Below are positions 38,074 through 51,200 of a stretch of 64,000 nt of DNA, piece by piece. How positions within the stretch are numbered: position 1 is the first letter of the stretch; each line of letters starts with the position of its first letter. The DNA comes from Saccharina japonica (taxonomy: Eukaryota > Sar > Phaeophyceae > Laminariales > Laminariaceae), in contig MEHQ01001158.1 of the NCBI GenBank assembly GCA_008828725.1, positions 531,054 through 595,053 of the forward strand, written 5' to 3'. Under the pieces are notes generated by a model. That model was not told the DNA's origin, ran no database searches, and worked only from the letters and a program-made list of their open reading frames with translations. A program made the translations under genes and the position numbers.

Positions 38074-38276
38074 AGGTTATTACCAGGTACCAAACATCCG
38101 GCAGGGGAAACGCCATCAGCGGCAAAGATGTGCCACCAGGTTGATGATCAATCGTAGGACATCACGGTTTGACCAGTTGGCTGCCCGCACCCCCACACTA
38201 ATACTAGCGTATTAAAGTCAAAAGAGGCTTTGCCAGACGCACCCAAGATGGCATGTCTCCTGTTGATAGTGTTAAG

Positions 38277-38367
38277 GCAATAGTCCGTTGGGCTATACTG
38301 GTAAAAGGCTAATCAATCGCCTACCCGAACTAAACCTTTTACCAGTATAGCCCAACGGACTAATGCC
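38277..38367. mobile_element. Short perfect hairpin MITE flanked by TTAA
   Basis: Arms of about 37 bp (core GTCCGTTGGGCTATACTGG and its complement) with a loop of about 20 bp; one base differs next to the ends (CAATAG against CTAATG). TTAA stands on both sides, so the target may be TTAA or TTA/TAA. The near-identity of the arms suggests recent insertion. Confidence 0.6.
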
Positions 38368-38689
38368 TTAACAATAGCACCTTCGAGCAGGGGTACTCTT
38401 TGAGCAGGCGTGCCAGACGCCGCCAACGGTAAATATGGTATTCATAGGATACCTCGGCTTGACCCCTTGGCTGACCGCCCCCTACACTGAAACTATTAAT
38501 AGTGTATCAAGGAAAAAAGAGGCCTTGGCGTTCCCAAACTGACCGGTTTCCAACGCAGCATATTTGAGCAGGCGTACCAGACGTCGTCAGCAGCAGGTAG
38601 GCTATCTATAGCATGTAGGAGAACTCGGGTTGACAACCTTGACCAAAACTAGACTACTAGATAGTAACCCTTTTGCTATTAATAATACG

Positions 38690-38870
38690 GGGCACCATAG
38701 TAAATACCAGGTAGGACCTACGGTACACTAAAAAACCTACCGAAATATAAGCAACCCTTTTTTTTAACATCAATGTATAAAATATGCTTATATTTCGGAA
38801 CAGAGCGGTAGATATTTCCCTACTTTTACTAACAATATGTGGTCCTATTTACTATGGTCTCCGGTATTGG
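38690..38870. mobile_element. GGGGGACC-type MITE with a nested hairpin
   Basis: Family ends at both sides (GGGGCACCATAGTAAATA and TTTACTATGGTCTCCGG). An extra segment of about 65 bp with arms CCGAAATATAAGCA and TGCTTATATTTCGG (about 38738-38802) interrupts the family sequence. Confidence 0.6.
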
Positions 38871-39223
38871 AGCAGTGTACGACATGAACCTAATGAACAC
38901 ACATACCTAACTCTGATTCTAATTCCAGGTGTTTTGCCTCCACAACACATACACACATATATAACTCTAATTCCAAGTACTATGTCCCCAAAACGGGACT
39001 TCATGTCTTGAAGGGGTTAATTAACCCCGAACGCCTAGGAATTTTCTCGGGGTTTTACTAGAGGTCACAAGGAGTTATAGACTGTGAACTGTCAACCATT
39101 TTTTTTCGGAGCTGGGCCAAGTCGTAAACACTACTACTGTAACACTGCAAAAACAAAATGAGCGGTCTCGAGTCCTACGTAGCATCTTTGAGAGCAGGTG
39201 TACGTACGTACGTACCTAGGTAC

Positions 39224-42200
39224 TTACGCGCGCGCATCATACCCACCCACAAGACTCACGTCTCCGACACTGCCCTTGAAGAGTCGTTCCAGCCCTAGGT
39301 CCTCTCCGGGTCGCTTGTTGGACAGCGGCCAGCTCGTTCGCCAGACGATCACCCTCCCCAGGCTGTCCCCCGTCGCCACCAAATCCCGCTGTCGAGGGTT
39401 AAACGTGACCGAATACGCAGCGACAGCAGCACCACCTCCACCCGCGGCTGCTGCTTCTGCTGCTGCTGCTGCTACCCCCCTCGACTTCGCGGGGTTCACG
39501 CCTCCGCCACCACTGCCATTGCCCCGGGGGAGTTGGGCGCTCGCAACGGGGACGACGGAGCTTTGCAGGAGATCGTAGACAAAAATGCCTCCGTCTTCCG
39601 CCTGATCGTCAAGCGTATGATGTATGTATACGCGGGAGTTGGGTGGGAGTTGTCGCTAAAGGTTGAAAATACATTGTTTTTCATCAAATGTGGAAGGCGT
39701 GTTTCTCAAAAGTAAAAGTGAAACATTTTTTTGCTTTCCCCTAAAGTTTAAGCGGTTGTGCTCAAACGTAAAAAGGCGTTTTTTTTCTTGAAACTGAAAC
39801 GGTTTTCGTGCTCTGAGCCACGCCACCACCACCACCACCACCACCAACCACCCCGGGCAATCTGGGCGTTCGCAACAGGGTTGACGGAGCTTTGCATGAT
39901 ATCGTAGACAAAAACGCCTCCGTCTCCCGCTTGACCGTCAAAACCGTGTACGTGGAAGTTGGGGATTGTCGCTCAAAACTAAAAAGAGTGTTTTTCATCA
40001 AAAGTTGAAGGCGTTCTTCTCAAAAGGTGAAACCGGTTTTGTCCTCAAAATTAAAAGGGGTTGTCTTCAAAAGTCGGAGGCGTCTTTTTCCCAATTGGAA
40101 CGGGCCTTGTCCTCGAAAATGGAAGGCGTAATTTTCGAAACGTGAACTGGTTCTTGTCCTCGACAGAAAAAATGGGTCGTCCTCAAAAGTCGGAGGCGTC
40201 TTTTTCATGGTTGAAACCGGTTTGCTCCCCTCACTCAGCATTGTCCTCAAAAGTAGAAGGCGCTTTTCGCACACATGTAAAACGGGTTTTGTCGTCTAAA
40301 GTGAATGGGGTTGCCCGCTAACTGCAACCTAGTGATGCACGGTCAAGGCTGCAACATGTACAGTATATTCTGGTTTGGTCATAGGCCATATTTCCCAAGG
40401 CCGTTTACGGGTCGGATCAAACTTGCGGATCAGCTCGGATCGGGTCGGGAACGGGATACCCGCCCCGCCCCGATTCCTCCTGACCCGACCCGACCCGATC
40501 CGACCCGACCCGACCCGACCCATGAGAGTTCGAAAACCTCCTAACCTGACCCGAATCGACCCGACTCGACTCGATTCGACCCAACCCGACCCGTGAGACT
40601 TCGAAAATTCCTGACCCGACCCGCGGGTCGGGCCATGACTCGTGAAGAGCCCTGATGAAAAATATAATCCCAATCCCGACCTCCCCTCCCAAAAACAAAA
40701 AAATGGCCGACACTTGAACCACTACTGCTGTTTTCCATGCAGGTTGTGTTGCAATCTCGTGGCTATTAGGGTCGGTTGTGTGAGTTCGAATCCCGCTAAG
40801 GAAGGCTATTCTTATGAAAATATTGAGCACCCGGGTGTGTGCGCATGGCTATCATGGACGCGAGTCGACGAGGGGAAAAAAATGCTGAACTCTTATCTCG
40901 AAAAAACTGGAGGCGTGCACCGTAGCAGGGGGTGGGGGAAAAGTGCCTGCTACGTGGCCGTGGATCTGAATTACGGAAGGAAGGGAACTGGAGAACTAGG
41001 GCGAAGATATTAGATGGGACGGATGAAAATACACAAAACAATAATTCGTACGTAGGTATGATACCTTGGTAAGTATTTTTTAACATCGCACCAACAAACA
41101 ATACGTAGGACGAAACCAACTCGGATTCCAAAAGTTGTAAGGCCTGCAAACGCGCGGAAGGCTCAGCAACACAGCTGCACAGCTGCCAAATTTGGAGTCC
41201 TAACATTCTGGAAACGGTACGTAGCGAAAACGCGGATCTAGTGCAATTCAGTCGTACAGCTGGACCAGGTCTGCTCGATTACGGGAGGGAGACCGTAGTA
41301 AATAGGACGTACGGTACACACAAAAACCTACATATTTACCTATTTCTACTCACAATATTTGGTCCTATTTTCTATGGTCCCTCGTCATAGTGCTTCTACT
41401 CTACGTAGCGTTGGGACCTTCTGACCGACTCGAAACGCGAAAGGCAGCCGATGCAATCAATGCTATCAATGCTATCAATGCAATCAATGCTATCAATGCA
41501 ATCAATGCAATCAATGCTATCAATGCAATCAATGCAGTCAATGCAATCAATGCAGTCAATGCAATCAATGCAATCAATGCAATCAATGATATCAATCCAA
41601 CAGGATAGCCCCTCACCACTGCCGCAAATACCAAGGGTCTGGCCCTGCTCCACTTCACGTCCATGATGTTCGAGTTAGACGGTTCAAACGTCAGCACCGC
41701 TCTAAACGGGGCAACCAGCACAGGTTGGACGGGGGCGAGGGGGGTGGCGGGAGTGGGGGCGAGCGAGGGCGCAGGGCGGCGTACTCATTTGTTGCTTGCC
41801 TTAGTCATTTGACCATTGACCACTACGCATCCCTGTCGAGACGGAGTACCGTTCCTACTCTTAACAATAACACCTCCAACAGGTGGGGAGAGGGAAGGTG
41901 AGGGTAGGGGTGGAGGCGCCGGGAGGGGCGGGGGGAGGGGGGGTGAGGGGGGGATAGAGGGGGCCCGGGGGCGTGAGCACCGCCCGCTCTAAACGAAGCA
42001 CGCGCGTTTGAGAGAGGCGAGAGGGTGGCGGGAGTGTGACGTATGTGTGCGTGTTCTTCACGTGAAACCGTTATTTCTGTAGTCTATACCCATCGGCAGA
42101 CGTCCAGCACATCCAGCGTCCGTGCTGATTCGTCACCTAAGAGAGAGAGATATAAGCTCTAGAGAGACTCAAGCTCTGTGCTCACAACGTCGGAGACACG

Positions 42201-45200
42201 GACTACACATCGCGCGAATACAAAGTTCGTTCGTTCACCTGACAAGGATCCTGTTTTTCACAAGTAGCGGTAGCCGTTTTCGAAACTCGAATCTCGATTA
42301 TGTAGCCCACGTGTAGCGTCCTATATATACTGCTGTATCGGGGGGGGGGGCATTTTTTTTTCAACAACAAACTTTGAACCTTCCCGAAACTACTCTTAGT
42401 ATGTTGGGCATCCCACAGCACACAAATATGCCCTGTTGATGTGACCCCCCCCACTCCCCCCCTCCGTAACAACGAGTACCCCCTCTCCCTCTCCGTCTCT
42501 ATCAGCGGGCGATCTTATATACAATTGAGTTTCAAAAGAAAATTATGGACGCAGCGTTAGCCATGTGGGAGTTCGTATACAGCAGGCGAGAAGGAGACGG
42601 GGGGGTGCGTTTCTTGTCTTAATTCACGCCAGGATGATATGAAGGCTCTCTTACACACGTCAAACACATAGATCAGCTATAAATAGATCATCTACAGATC
42701 ATCTACAGATCATCTAGATCCTAACCTGCCGTTTTGATATGTTGTGCAGGATCTACACAGTACATACCCCAACCCAGGAAACGTGTTATAGCTCATGCAA
42801 GTTATACGGGTCTCAAGCGCCAACATGAGCTATGATAGATTTTGAGTACAGATCAGAAACATGTCTGCCCTGAAATATCTACATCATGAACTGGAATTCG
42901 ATGATCTGATCGATGACCTGATCGATGATCTGATCGGTGACCTGATCGATGACCTGATCGATGATCTGATCGATGATCTGATCGATGATCTGATCGATGA
43001 CCTGATCGATGATCGATCGATGATCGGATCGATGACCTGATCGATGACCTGATCGATGATCTGATCGATGACCTGATCAATGATCTGATCGATGACCTAA
43101 TCGATGACCTGATCAATGATCTGATCGATGACCTAATCGATGACCTGATCAATGATCTGATCGATGATCTGATCGATGATCTGATCGATGATCTGCCCGA
43201 GGTGTGCTCTACTGGCAAGTTGATTCGGGCGGTCTAGCGCGACAAGGGCAACAAAAAATGCGGACGGCGCCACCAACATAACAGATGCCTCCTATGTGCG
43301 CGTGGTGCTTTCGACGTTTTGAACGAATCGATAGCTATGGTAGGGGTGTACAGTATTATTAATACATTAACACAGTACCTTAATAGGGGAAACCGCCTTT
43401 TTGGGGGCAACCGCCTTATTCGTCCTACCGGGTTATAACGGTTTTCAGTAATGCCAAGCAATTTGGACCGCCTTATATAGGGATACCGCCTTATATACTG
43501 CTACTGTCTTTTTCGGGGACCACTTCTGTGCCTAAGTGTATACCTCTCGCCCAGAACCTCAACATCGACGAAAAATGAAGGCGCAAGCCGTCGAGCAATC
43601 CCATGGGCTATATAGGTAAACACCGAGCACTATCGCAAAATACAAATGGTACATCAAGGCCACTGGGTAGTTACCGGGTAATTACCGGGTAATTCCTCAG
43701 TTGAGAAAATATTTGCCTCAGAAGGCAAAAAAAGTGTACAATTCGGACAGATGGTCGATTCCTACTTAGTGACCGTGACGTCAGACGCATGACATTTGCC
43801 TTGCAGGGGCAGCGCCTAAACCTTCTGACCCTCCACACTTGACTACAGAACAGGATCTCTATATCTCGGCGAAAAACAGATTTTGATTGAAGATTTTTAA
43901 TAAAAAGGCAACCCAACGACTATAATCCCATTGCCAACGCATGTCACGAATAATAGTGTTAATACTATTACGGGGGACCATAGTAAACAAGACCTGCGGT
44001 ACACATAAAAACCACTATAGTTCCCTATTTTTACGAACAATAATTGGTCCTATTTACTGGGGTCCTCCGTTACAATGGTATTCCAGCGATGTTGGGTTAA
44101 GGAGCATACGAATAGCCATACGAATAGCCATACTGATAGTCACACTAATAGTCCCTCACCCAAAATGTTGTAAAAAAAAGTGTCACTGGGACCCCTACCT
44201 CTATCTTAGCCCGCGTTTGAAAATTATAGAATTATAATATTATAGAATTATAAGCTTGGCAAGAACATCGCCCGGCGCGTTACTGGTAGTAGTGGGTGGT
44301 GGTAGTGGTGGTGGTGGTGGTGGTAGTTGTGAGGGTGGTGGAGGTTGTCTGTCCGCGTGCCCACCCCCTTCCAACAACAAAAATTTGGCACCTGCTTTGT
44401 AGCGTGTTGTACAGTCTGGCGGACCCGTCCGCTCCGCTGGTCAGAAGCAGCGCCCTGCAGATTCACACGCAAGACATGCCCACGATCAGTGCAATAGAGA
44501 TCACCCCGCTCCCCTCGATGAAAAGAACCCAACAAAACAGTAGCAATAACAATATTAATATCAGCATCAATAGTAATAACAATAACAAACACAATAACAA
44601 GGTACAGTACCCCTATATCGCAGCACAGCGTCAGTTAGAGAGGCAGAAAAAGGTACAGTACCCCTATCGTAGCACAGCATCAGTAAGTCAGAAAGACAGA
44701 AAAAGGTACAGTACCCCAATCGTAGCACAGAGTCAGTCAGAAAGACAGAAAAAGGTACAGTATCCCAATCGTAGCATAGCGTCAGTCAGTCAGAAAGACA
44801 GAAAAAGGTACAGTACCCCAATCGTAGCACATCGTCATTCAGAAAGACAGAAAAGGCTACAGTACCCCTATCGTAGCACAGCGTCAGTCAGTCAGAAAGA
44901 CAGAAAAAAGGTACAGTACACCTATCGTAGCACAGCGTCAGTCAGTCAGAAAGACAGAAAAAGGTACAGTACCTCTATCGTAGCACAGCGTCAGTCAGTC
45001 AGAAAGACAGAAAAAGGTACAGTACCCCTGTCGTACCGCGTGGCAGTCATTCAGAAAGCCAGAAAAAGGTACCCCTGTCGTAGCACTCGGCAGTCAGAAA
45101 GGCAGATAAAGGGTACAGTACCCCTATCGTAGTAGTTAGCGCTGCGTACGCCTTCGCAACCACCGTGCGTGCTCTCCTTGCCTGTGAAACGGCGAGCAGT

Positions 45201-48200
45201 CGATGGAGTGCACAGGTCCGTGGTGTTTCTCCATTCGGAACACGCCGGGCGACGGATAGAGCAGGGAGGATGGTAAGCGCGACCGGAACACCATCGGTAA
45301 GTCGACCTGAAACAAACAAAAACGTCCCGCGTGGGGTAGAAGAGGGGGTCGGCCGTTGGGCGACGGGGGTGGGGGTGTACTCATACCATGCATGACCGTA
45401 GTTGTATGACCAAGGACCCCCGCATCCCTACAATGCGGGGACGAAGCACGTCGGGTTTTCACCAACCAGGCAGACATTGCTTGCACCAAGCGTCAAGCGC
45501 CGTGAGGTATTGGGCGAGTCGCATGGAAGGTGAGCTGCATCCTGCTAAGAACCGCCTGTGAGGCGGACTTGCATATGGACGACAGCCTTCAATGAATTGA
45601 TTTAATTTCTGGTGTGGCCACTTCCAGAGACAGTAATGGGTATTGCTATGTATCTGCCTCGTGGGTGCCTCATGCCATGAATGGCCTTAGTCGTATGACC
45701 AAGGACCCCCGCATCCCTAAGATGCAGGGACGGAGCACGTTGGGTTTTCAACGAGCAGGAAGGCAGTAACCGCTACGAGTAGCACCAAGGGGGCGGTCAA
45801 TCAAATGGCTCAAACCATAGTCTCCTACGTAGAATGTTTGGCCTTATTATACTGGTTTTAGTGTAGGAGGGCGGTCAGTCAAGGGGTCAAACCGCGCTCT
45901 CCTATTAATAGCATATTTTCTTATTATACTAGTTTTAGTGTATGCAGCGGTCGGTCAAGGCGTCAAAAGGCGGTCAGTCAAGGATGGGCCGTCACGACTA
46001 CTTGTCAGTTGGTTGGCGAAGCGAACCAACTGACTGACGTGTTGTAGCAATAGTATTTTATCGATAACAAAACACGTCGAGCGACAAACGCGCCAGTCAG
46101 ATACAAAAATTACCGAAAATTGCCGAAACTTTCCGCACGTAACTGCAGTAACTGCAATACCTGGTGCAGCAGTACGCGACAGATGTTAAGAATTTCTTAT
46201 TTTAGGCCAGATTGGAATTGTTATGTAAGACTGGGTGTGTTCCACACTATTTTCAGCACAAAGAGGTCGCATTCTGATTTTCCCCCCAAAATTCCAGTTT
46301 CAAATTATTAACTATCAGATTCTTAACACCTGTCGCGTACTTTACCTAACCAACTAACAACCAGTCGGCAACTTATAGTTGGGCAACTGACAGCCTTACA
46401 TATCACATGGCATCGCTTAAGTCGGCAAAGCTTTGTCAATAATAAAATAGTCTTACCTCCGCCCCTCGATCAGACTTCGCGGCCTTCTCGACCGATTTGA
46501 CCACTCGCCTCCTCTGCTTTTATAATCAACCAACTCACATTATATACATATAAATGTCGTCCTTTGAGCCCCGGCAGAGTTTTTACAAAAAATATAAAAA
46601 TACGTCAGCTGTGAGTACGACCGGTTGAAGGGTTGAAACTCAACTTTTTTCTAAGCTGCGTGACACGCTACGAGACACAGTAGTGTGTCAATGATAGTCT
46701 CACCTCCGCCGCTCGGTCAGATTTGGCGGCCTTCTCGACCTCTTTGGCCACCTGCCTCCTCCGCTTGCCGGGGACCCGCGACAGCATCTCATCCGCCTCG
46801 GACGACCAGCGCATGCTCTTGCCCTCGTCCCCGGCACCCTTGAGGCCCACAAGTTGCGACGGGCAGTGCAAAGGTACAGAAGCAGGCAGCAGTAGAAGTA
46901 TTGTTACAGGGGACTATAGTCAATAGGATCTACTGTAATAATCATTAATAGTCAGTTATAGTCAGTAATAGTCACTTATAGTCAGTATTAGTCTGTTATA
47001 GTCTGTAATAGTCACTTAGGCTGTTTCTTAAGGAAGTTCGATTTGTTTCAGTTCGATTTGTTTTTTTCGGCCATTTATTGATGTTTTTGACCCGGAAAGC
47101 CGTCGAAAGGGTCGTGCGCTTCTCGGAATGCATTCTTCTACCATCCCACAGGTACCCCACGAAAAAATCTGCTTCTCCATCGAAGCAGTTTGAAATATCC
47201 AACATTCTCACAAATCGAACAATAGACATCAATTACAATTTGAAGGTACTTTCCAGTCAGAAATTACGGAAAATTTGAATAGTTTGTGCCTCTGGAATGT
47301 TATTTGTTGGATATTATTCGAAATGCCACATACCTCAAGAACTTGAAAATGCTTCGATGGAGAAGCGGATTTTTGCGTTGGATACCTCTGAGATGTTGGG
47401 CGCACTCATCCCGAGAAGCCCACGGCCGATTAGCCCGCGTTCCCGGTCAAAAACATTAATAATGGGCTGAAAAAAACAAATCGAATTAAAATAAATCGAA
47501 CTTCCTTAAGAAACAGCCTTACAGTGAGTAATAGTCACTTACAGTCAGTAATAGCCAGTAATTGTCTGTATTAGTCACTTACAGTCAGAAGAGATCGTAG
47601 TCAACAATAGTCACTTATAGTCAGTAATAGTCAGTAATAGTCAGTAATAGTCACTTACAGTCAGTAATAGTAACTTATAGGTAAATAGTAATAGTTACTT
47701 ATAGTCAGTCAGAAATGTTGTGCCCTAAACGTGCCATTTACCCCTATCATAGGACGCATACTTGTTCGACACGACATTCTATGCTAGCATTGCTTGGACA
47801 CGACATTCTATTGATAATGCTATGGCATCATTGTTGGACACGACATTCGAATGTTATGACATCATTGTTGGACACGACATTCGAATGTTATGACATCATT
47901 GTTGGACACGACATTCGAATGTTATGACATCATTGTTGGACACGACATTCTATGCCATCATTGTTTGACACGACATTCGAATGCTATGGCATCATTGTTG
48001 GACATAACATTCTAATGCTATGGCATCATTGTTGGACACGTCATTCGAATGCTATGGCCTCATTGTTGGACACGACATTCTACGCTATATTTGTTGGACA
48101 CGGCATTCTATGGCATCATTGCCGTCGCCTTGTCCAGCTCACCTTGGTGGAGGGCGCCAAGCGACACTTCACGACAGCGCCTCCCTCCGTCCCGACTACC

Positions 48201-51200
48201 GCCGAAGTCACGTGCCGTCCCTCTCTCAAGAACGACAGCGAAGTGCATCCCGCCTTTTTAGAGTAACAAAACCAAGCAGAGGCATCACTAGTAATAGTCA
48301 GCCATCAGTTGAGCGGTAAAAACTAATTGACTACCCCTCCAATTCTCCCGTTGACTCCCTTAGTAATTTCGATTAAAAAAAACTACTTGGTAATTATGAT
48401 AATATTACTAATATAGCGGCACGTACCGCCTTTTTAAAGCAACAAAACCACGTGGCGACATTGTCAGCCAATCATCAGTTGAGCGGCGAACATCTTTGAC
48501 TACCCCCCCCCGGCGATATTGCCAGCCAATCACCAGTTGAGCGGTGGAAATCATGACTATCCATCCTGGTAAAGCATCCCTAAGTAACTGCCCCCCCCCC
48601 CCCCCCCCATCCCGCTCCGTCTCGGCATTGTAAGGATACGAGGGTCTATGGTCATACTATGGTCACACGGCTACGGCCATGCACGACATGAGTACCCCCT
48701 CCCGTTTACTGCCTAATAATTTCGCCCTCGTTTTGATAACAAACTGCCTTGGAACTAGAGCGCGACTATGCTTTCAGGTTTTCAGTGGTGTAAGGATTAA
48801 CTGGATCATGCGAACACGGTTGGTTGTTCATCTTTTTTTGAACAACTTCACCCTGTTTGTTTAGATCGCCAAAAAAGGGGCAAGGAAAATACAACAACAA
48901 TCATTACCGAACGTCCGCTAGCCGAGGCTCTGGATGCTCTTGCTCCATCCCGCCCACCCGCTGCCAGCTCTGCCGGGACTCGGTACCCCTCCACCGGGCA
49001 CTGAAGGTTGTTCTTGAGAGACCAGAACAGGAGCTGGCAAGAAAAAGAAGTATTTGCGAGGCGTGTCCGGAGCGTGTGATACGAGTTGACAGGAAAAAGA
49101 GGAGACGGAAAAGAAGGAGCCGCGACGAAAAGCAAAATGGACGTATTAATGCCAGGTAGCAATTTAGCGTTGGTATGAGGAGTAAACATGCAGAATAACC
49201 GTGCATGCCTTATGTCTAGGGGTGATGCCAGAAGCACACGCGTTGACAGAAGGAGGAGTAGGAGGATCAGGAGGAGTTTTTTGCGTTGATATGAAGAACA
49301 AACGTCCAGAATATAACCATGCCCTTTGTCTACGGGCAGCGCATGCCAGAAGCACACGAGTTGACAAGAAGAGAAAGAGAAAGAGGAGAGGAGGAGGCCC
49401 CAATTATAAGCACTACCAATAAGGGTAGAACCATTGTGGTCTGATCAACCGTCTCTTGTGATTTCGCGGCAACACAAGCAGCATTGCGTGGCGCGCGTGT
49501 CTGTCGCACGACTAAATCCTTGTATTACATTTCGAACACTGGTTTTACAAACATATCGCCCTGAATTTTAGCAGGTCAGTTTGCGTAGCGGTCCTGGCTG
49601 CTTACGTCGTGGACCCGACGCTATACATGATCGTCATCGTTTGTCGTCTCTCTTTGTGTCTTTGGCTCTAACAAAGTTTTGTAGCCTCTTGTTAAAGTGT
49701 TTTTTCTCTCCCTCTGCAGTTCCAACCTTACACACGTCGGGAAGATAGATCATCCACAGATCAGATAGATCATCCACAGATAGACCATCTACAGATAGAT
49801 CATCTACAGGTAGATCATCTACAGATAGATCATCTACAGATAGATCATCTACACATATCTATAGACCATTCAGATTCTAAACTGCCGTTATGAGTTGTTG
49901 TGCAGGATCTGCATCGTACATACCAAACCCAGGAAACATGTGCTACAGTAGACCATGCAGACTATACGGCTCCCACCCGGCAATATGAGCTAGATCACAC
50001 AGATCATACAGATCACACAGATCATACAGACCAGACCAGGAACTTATCTGCCCTAAATGATCTTGATCGTGATGTGGGGATCTGATCTGTCTGATCTGCC
50101 CGATGTATGAAATGCTTGCTGCCCTCTTGCGCTATTATTCCCCCTTTCCCTCTGAAGCTCCAAAGCTTCGTAACATTTTGTGCTATAGTTTATAGTTTTG
50201 CAAATATCGGACAGATACATCACGATCAATATCATCTAGATCCCCAAAAAAAACGTAATGAAATATTGTGGAAAACACTTATCATACAGATTATATAGAT
50301 CCCACCCAGCAAGCACGTGCGTAAGGGCCGCGCGATACAGACCCACACCGGGAAACCATTATCTAGATCTTGCAGATGATACAAAGCAAGAAATTATAAT
50401 CTCCGAAATATCTAGGTCAAGAAATGGTACATATGATCTATATGATCTATATCATCTATATGATATATGTGATCTATCTGATCTGTTTGATGTTGTGTGT
50501 TTTTACCTTTCCATCCCCAGATACAGCGGCGAGGCGGTAGTCGTCATCCTTGGACCCGTACACCCAGGAAATCTGGGGGACGGAGGGAGACGCACACGAT
50601 TAAAAACAAACGTAGAAAAGAGTGAAAGTAGACATGTCAGCCACAACGTCCGGAGTGTTGAACCAGTCGCACACGGTTCTGGTTGATCCAGGTTACTGCA
50701 ACATGGCAGGACATCTGCGTGTTTGGGGGAGGCCGGGGGGGGAGAGGGGGGATGTACTCATGTTGTGCACGGCTGTGGTCGTATGACCATAGACCCTCGC
50801 ATCCCTACAGTGCCGGGACGGAACATGTCGGGTCTTCACCGAACAGGCAGACATTGCTGGCCCTAAGCGCGAAGCGCCGTCATGTGTTCGGCGAGTCGCA
50901 CGAAGGGTGAGCTGCATCCTGCTAATAACCGTTTGTGAGGCGGACTTTCTTGCAAGATGGAGGCCGGGGGGGGGACCCCGGCGCCATTGGGTGGCGTGAA
51001 TCGTCCACCGAATTGTCAGAGCGAGTTCGATCTGCACACATTTTTTTACGGACTAGTTCAGTGAAAAAGAGAACCGGCGAAAAAAAACGCTGCTTGCTGC
51101 CAATAGATGCAACCAGTCCCCGTCGCTGCCGAGGAGAAAATAGATCGGTGTGACCTCTCGTGCTTGCGTTTTTTAGGGCAATGTCAATATGGGGTTTGGA

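Larger units (their letters stand above)
31909..39223. other. Convergent spacer between dioxygenase and dynein genes
   Basis: Repeats only, apart from the open frame at 36749-36992: GGGGGACC MITEs, CTCTGCAGATTTCCC tandem pieces (33.0-33.7 kb), CGGGTCGGGTC stretches (33.7 kb), the dispersed repeat at 34.0-35.4 kb, a GATC-rich element, the GTAAGGACC MITE and the 38.3-kb hairpin. Confidence 0.55.

Noticed and set aside
44296-45132. 278-codon plus-strand frame with repeated peptide
   Set aside because: It comes from the 50-bp minisatellite in a dynein intron; repeat drift does not favour synonymous positions and it overlaps a real dynein exon on the other strand.
46704-46838. Resemblance to the small PCP_red (protochlorophyllide reductase) domain: W..EAD.ML..VP...R
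   Set aside because: Splice phases place it inside the dynein gene and a degenerate tandem copy lies beside it; the match is too short.
47755-48120. Regular spacing suggesting a CRISPR array
   Set aside because: Units are contiguous 34-bp repeats without unique spacers, in a eukaryotic intron; it is a minisatellite.
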